Source: an uncultured Flavonifractor sp. (GTDB taxonomy: Bacteria > Bacillota > Clostridia > Oscillospirales > Oscillospiraceae). Taken from it: a DNA stretch of 63,519 nt. The notes under the pieces were generated by a model, which was given only the letters and a program-made list of their open reading frames with translations, did not search any database and had not been told where the DNA came from. Where the stretch lies: positions 1-63,519 of the forward strand of contig NZ_CALWOJ010000003.1 of NCBI RefSeq assembly GCF_944383115.1, given 5' to 3'. Position numbers and translations under genes: made by a program. This document shows, one piece after another, positions 60,124-63,519 of the stretch (within the stretch, counting starts at the first letter, position 1; each line of letters starts with the position of its first letter).

Positions 60124-61584
60124 ATGAAGCTTGATTTTGAATACGGCCACGGCCTGATGAGCGCCAACCTGCCCGACAACACCGACGTGTTCATTCCCGG
60201 CACCACCGTGCCCGATCCTGAGTGCCTGCCCCAGGACTGGGACAGCCTGTACAACGCCACCCTGGAGTCCATCCGCAACCCCATGGGTATGCCCCCTCTG
60301 AAGGAACTGGCCGGCCCCGGCAAGACGGTGGTTTTCGTCATCCCCGACATCGTGAAGGGCGGCTGTCAGCCCACCTCCCACCGGAAGGTGTCCATCCGGG
60401 CCTGCCTGGATGAGCTATATGCCGCCGGGGTGGAGAAGAAGGACATCCTCTTCATGTTCTCCAACGGCCTGCATCCCCGGGCCACCGTGTCCGAGATGAA
60501 GCAGATCCTGGGGAAGGAGCTGTTCAACGAGTTTTACTGGACCAACCAGATCACCAGCCATGACTCCGAGGACTACGAGCACATGGTGGACCTGGGCACC
60601 ACCAAGCGTGGCGACCCGGTGCTGATGAACAAGTATGTCTTTGACTGCGACATTCCCATCCTCATCGGCCACACCCAGGGCAACCCCTACGGCGGCTACT
60701 CCGGCGGCTACAAGCACTGTGCCACCGGCATCACCCACTGGCGGAGCATTGCCAGCCACCACGTGCCCAAGGTCATGCACCGGGACGACTTCACCCCCGT
60801 GTCCGGCCACTCCCTGATGCGCACCAAGTTCGACGAGATCGGTATGCATATGGAGGAGAAGATGGGCCACCCCTTCTTCTGCTGCGACGCCGTGCTGGAC
60901 ACCTACTCCCGCCAGATCGCCATCTACTCCGGCTACGCCAAGGTGATGCAGCCCGAGTCCTGGAAGGTCGCCAACAAGCGCACCTACGTGCCCTTCGCTG
61001 AGAAGAAGTACGACGTGATGGTGTTTGGTATGCCCCAGAACTTCCACTACGGCAACGGCATGGGCACCAACCCCATCCAGATGATGCAGGCCCTGTCCGC
61101 CCAGGTCATCCGCCACAAGCGGGTCATGAAGGACAACTGCGTTATCATCTGCTCCTCCATCTGCAACGGCTACTTCCACGACGAGCGCTGGCCCTACCTG
61201 CGGGAGCTGTATGAGATGTTCCAGCACGACTACATGAACATCCTGCCCGATATGGACCGCTACGGCGAGTACTTTGCCACCAACCAGGAGTATATCCGCA
61301 AGTACCGCTTCTGCAACGCCTTCCACCCCTTCCACGGCTTCTCCATGATGAGCTGCGGCCACATTGCCGAGATGAACACCAGCGCCATCTACATTGTGGG
61401 CGCTCAGGAGCCCGGCATTGCCCGCGGCATGGGTCTGAAGACCCGGGCCACCTTTGAGGAGGCTCTGGAGGATGCCAAGAAGAAGTTTGTGGGTCCCAAC
61501 CCCAACATCCTGGCTCTGCCCCAGACCTTCAAGCTGGGCGCCGTCCATCTGTGCATGAAGGACGACGATCTGAGCAACGTGTAA
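60124..61584 (+). CDS. LarA-family (nickel-pincer) racemase/epimerase homologue
   Basis: 486 residues of the lactate racemase family (DUF2088), whose enzymes use a nickel-pincer nucleotide bound to lysine. The equivalent key residues are visible: H117 in SNGLHPRAT, H183 in LIGHTQGNP, K197 in GGYSGGYKHCATGI. These suggest the cofactor is bound. The larB, larC and larE genes needed to build the cofactor are not in the window. Family members act on D/L-lactate, malate, gluconate and other 2-hydroxyacids. In this operon, between TIM-like and PFK genes, it may isomerise a hydroxyacid from sugar breakdown. AGGAGA precedes ATG 60124. Confidence 0.88.
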   Translation: MKLDFEYGHGLMSANLPDNTDVFIPGTTVPDPECLPQDWDSLYNATLESIRNPMGMPPLKELAGPGKTVVFVIPDIVKGGCQPTSHRKVSIRACLDELYAAGVEKKDILFMFSNGLHPRATVSEMKQILGKELFNEFYWTNQITSHDSEDYEHMVDLGTTKRGDPVLMNKYVFDCDIPILIGHTQGNPYGGYSGGYKHCATGITHWRSIASHHVPKVMHRDDFTPVSGHSLMRTKFDEIGMHMEEKMGHPFFCCDAVLDTYSRQIAIYSGYAKVMQPESWKVANKRTYVPFAEKKYDVMVFGMPQNFHYGNGMGTNPIQMMQALSAQVIRHKRVMKDNCVIICSSICNGYFHDERWPYLRELYEMFQHDYMNILPDMDRYGEYFATNQEYIRKYRFCNAFHPFHGFSMMSCGHIAEMNTSAIYIVGAQEPGIARGMGLKTRATFEEALEDAKKKFVGPNPNILALPQTFKLGAVHLCMKDDDLSNV

Positions 61585-61597
61585 GGAGGGCACTGTC

Positions 61598-62761
61598 ATG
61601 CTGAAAGGAAATATGCTGATCGCCCACGGCGGCGGCCCCACCCCCGTCATCAACAGCTCCCTGCTGGGCGCTGTGCGGGAGGCCAAGGCCCACGGCGAGA
61701 TCGAGATCATCTACGGCGCCCGCTTCGGCGCTGAGGGCATCCTGGCCGGAGACCTGATCGACCTGGGCAAGTTCAGCGACGAGGACCTGGCCCTGCTGGC
61801 CAAGACCCCCGCTTCCGCCCTGGGCTCCTGCCGCCGCAAGCTCACCGATGCCGACTATCCTGCGGTGCTGGAGTGCTTCAAGAAGTTCAACATCCGCTAC
61901 TTCTTCTACAACGGCGGCAACGACTCCATGGATACCTGCAACAAGATCTACAACCTGTCTGTGGAGACCGGCTATGAGCTGCGGGTCATCGGTATCCCCA
62001 AGACCATCGACAACGATCTGGACGTCACCGATCACTGCCCCGGCTTCGGCTCCGCCGCCAAGTACGCCGCTGTCTCCGCTTTGGAGCTGGCTCAGGACGC
62101 GGCTGCTCTGCCCATCCACGTGGTGGTGATGGAGATGATGGGCCGCAACGCCGGCTGGATCACCGCCGCCTCCGCCCTGTATGCCGACCTGATGCCCTGT
62201 GAGCATCTGGTGTATCTGCCCGAGGTGGCCTTCGACAAAGAGAAATTCCTCTCCGCCGTCAAGGAGAAGTGGGCCAAGGGCCGCGGCCTGTTGGTGACCA
62301 TCTCCGAGGGCATCCACTATGCCGACGGCTCCCCCGTGGCCGACTCCGGCGTGGTGGACGGCTTCGGCCACAAGGTGCCCGGCGGCGCCGCTCAGGCCCT
62401 CAGCGACATGATCATGCAGGAGACCGGCCTGAAGTCCCGGTCCGAGAAGCCCGGCCTGCTGGGCCGGGTCAGCGTGGCCCTCATGTCCGAGATCGACCAG
62501 AAGGAGGCCGAGGAGGCCGGCGCCTGCGCCGTCCGCTCCGCCGTGGAGGGCAAGACCGGCTTCATGGTGGGCTTTGAGACCACCCGGAACCCCTACTCCT
62601 CCAAGACCATCCTCATCCCCCTGGAGAAGGTGGCCAACGCCGAGAAGAAGTTCCCCCTGGAATGGATCGGCCAGGACGGCGCCAGCATCAAGCCCGAGTT
62701 CAAGGCCTATTGCGAGCCCCTGCTGGGCGCTTACGACAGCCGGTTTATCTCCCTGCGGTAA
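61598..62761 (+). CDS. pfp: PPi-dependent 6-phosphofructokinase
   Basis: 387 residues, phosphofructokinase fold. The motif GGNDS at 106-110 has Asp where ATP enzymes have glycine (GGDGS), and PKTIDND at 134-140 has the lysine typical of PPi enzymes (ATP form: PGTIDND). MGRNAGWI matches the family. It phosphorylates Fru-6-P with pyrophosphate, reversibly, so the nagB product enters glycolysis at low energy cost, as common in anaerobes. GGAGG precedes ATG 61598. Fourteen bases separate it from the LarA-like gene. Confidence 0.93.
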   Translation: MLKGNMLIAHGGGPTPVINSSLLGAVREAKAHGEIEIIYGARFGAEGILAGDLIDLGKFSDEDLALLAKTPASALGSCRRKLTDADYPAVLECFKKFNIRYFFYNGGNDSMDTCNKIYNLSVETGYELRVIGIPKTIDNDLDVTDHCPGFGSAAKYAAVSALELAQDAAALPIHVVVMEMMGRNAGWITAASALYADLMPCEHLVYLPEVAFDKEKFLSAVKEKWAKGRGLLVTISEGIHYADGSPVADSGVVDGFGHKVPGGAAQALSDMIMQETGLKSRSEKPGLLGRVSVALMSEIDQKEAEEAGACAVRSAVEGKTGFMVGFETTRNPYSSKTILIPLEKVANAEKKFPLEWIGQDGASIKPEFKAYCEPLLGAYDSRFISLR

Positions 62762-62767
62762 GCCGCC

Positions 62768-63519
62768 ATGCAGATCCTCTTTAACTTCCTGGTCTGTATC
62801 CTGGCAACTACCATTGGAGGCATCAGCGGGGTAGGAGGCGGCGTCATCATCAAGCCGGTGCTGGACGCTGTGTCCGGCCTGCCGGTGGCTACCATCAGCT
62901 TTCTGTCCGGCTGCACCGTGCTGGCCATGACCATCACCTCCATGCTGCGCAGCATCGGCGGCGAGGTGAAGGTGGAGCCCCGGCGGGGCACCCTGCTGGC
63001 CATTGGCGCCGCCGTGGGCGGCATTGTGGGCAAGCAGCTCTTTGACATCGTGAAGGACGCCGGCGGCTCCGCCGTCTCGGTGGCCCAGCAGGTGCTGATG
63101 ATCCTCCTCACCCTGGGCGTGCTGGTCTACACTCTGAACCGCCCCCGCATCCGCACTCTGGATGTGAAGAACGGGGCGGCCTGTGTGATCATTGGCCTGG
63201 CCCTGGGTGTGTTGTCCTCCTTCCTGGGCATCGGCGGCGGTCCCATTAACCTGGCGGTACTCTACTACTTCTTTTCCATGGATTCCAAGACGGCGGCACT
63301 CAACTCCCTGTATGTCATCCTGTTTTCTCAGGGAGCCAGCTTCCTCAACACCGTGATCGGTCAGAGCGTGCCCGTCTTTGAGTGGCCCGTCCTCATCGCC
63401 ATGGTGGTGGGCGGCGTGGTGGGCGGCACCATGGGCCGCAGCTTCAGCCGCCGTATGGACAACAAGGCCGTGGACAAGTTGTTCTTCTGGCTGCTGCTGG
63501 TCATCACCGGCATCAGCGT
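62768..63519 (+). CDS. TauE/SafE-family permease, partial
   Basis: First 250 residues of a TauE/SafE (TSUP) permease; the rest is beyond the window. It starts IGGISGVGGGVIIKP, with the second-half repeat SSFLGIGGGPINL, the duplicated GxGGG motifs typical of the family. Members export sulfite or sulfoacetate, or import formate/other small anions. ATG 62768 begins 6 bases after the pfp stop, inside the same operon, so its anion is likely a by-product or substrate of this pathway. Confidence 0.88.
   Translation, partial: MQILFNFLVCILATTIGGISGVGGGVIIKPVLDAVSGLPVATISFLSGCTVLAMTITSMLRSIGGEVKVEPRRGTLLAIGAAVGGIVGKQLFDIVKDAGGSAVSVAQQVLMILLTLGVLVYTLNRPRIRTLDVKNGAACVIIGLALGVLSSFLGIGGGPINLAVLYYFFSMDSKTAALNSLYVILFSQGASFLNTVIGQSVPVFEWPVLIAMVVGGVVGGTMGRSFSRRMDNKAVDKLFFWLLLVITGIS

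Overview
The window looks like a chromosome segment of a moderately high-GC, anaerobic, gut-type clostridium (Oscillospirales, Flavonifractor/Lawsonibacter-like). This is an inference from the strong AGGAGG ribosome sites, SLH-domain surface proteins, a sialidase and an M60 mucin-type peptidase, PTS and ABC sugar transport, PPi-dependent phosphofructokinase, and the free-standing MetH activation domain. No RNA genes or CRISPR arrays were seen.

Layout. (1) 1-2.4 kb, minus strand: methionine synthesis operon (cysteine-rich small protein, metF, MetH activation domain, metH cut by the edge). (2) 2.5-3.1 kb: N-terminal half of a sporulation-type polysaccharide deacetylase; its C-terminal half lies 31 kb away at 34.1-34.4 kb. 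(3) 3.2-19.4 kb: a catabolic island of visibly lower GC. It has a GntR/UTRA regulator, an Asp/Glu-racemase-type enzyme, and a minus-strand operon (RpiB-like isomerase, two-gene transketolase, transaldolase-like protein, DapA-type aldolase, KDG-kinase-like PfkB). A plus-strand unit encodes a two-subunit aconitase X, a RidA protein and a dipeptide-type ABC importer. Matching TGTATATACA-type boxes sit before three of its transcription units. (4) 19.5-29.1 kb: a PTS locus of the ascorbate (Ula) family. A NagA-like deacetylase, a 2-hydroxyacid dehydrogenase, a GatY-type aldolase and IIB, IIC and IIA diverge from a PRD regulator that is followed directly by EI and HPr. (5) 29.3-34.4 kb: a CpsB-type PHP phosphatase, a large serine recombinase with a small leader ORF, a left-handed beta-helix acyltransferase-like protein, glmM and the deacetylase remnant. 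(6) 34.5-40.8 kb, minus strand: split AtuA proteins, PepD dipeptidase and a sodium:solute symporter. They lie behind a sigma-54-type promoter with three enhancer-like palindromes and a sigma-54 activator gene next door. (7) 40.9-50.9 kb, minus strand: a GH33 sialidase with SLH domains, a short SLH protein and a giant M60 peptidase gene carrying an in-frame amber codon. (8) 51.1-63.5 kb, plus strand: a Tau/Ssu-type ABC importer, a 7-TM histidine kinase with its response regulator, then nagB, nagA, class II aldolase, an atypical triosephosphate isomerase, a LarA-type nickel-pincer racemase homologue, PPi-PFK and a TauE/SafE permease cut by the edge.

How it fits together. Region 7 releases sugars and peptides from host glycoproteins. 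Region 8 can carry GlcNAc-6-P through Fru-6-P and FBP to triose phosphates. Region 6 may take up and cleave dipeptides. Regions 3 and 4 are complete, self-regulated uptake and catabolism modules whose substrates I cannot name; they are the best candidates for undescribed systems. The amber-interrupted M60 gene, the split deacetylase and the sigma-54/enhancer layout are the clearest sequence-level surprises.
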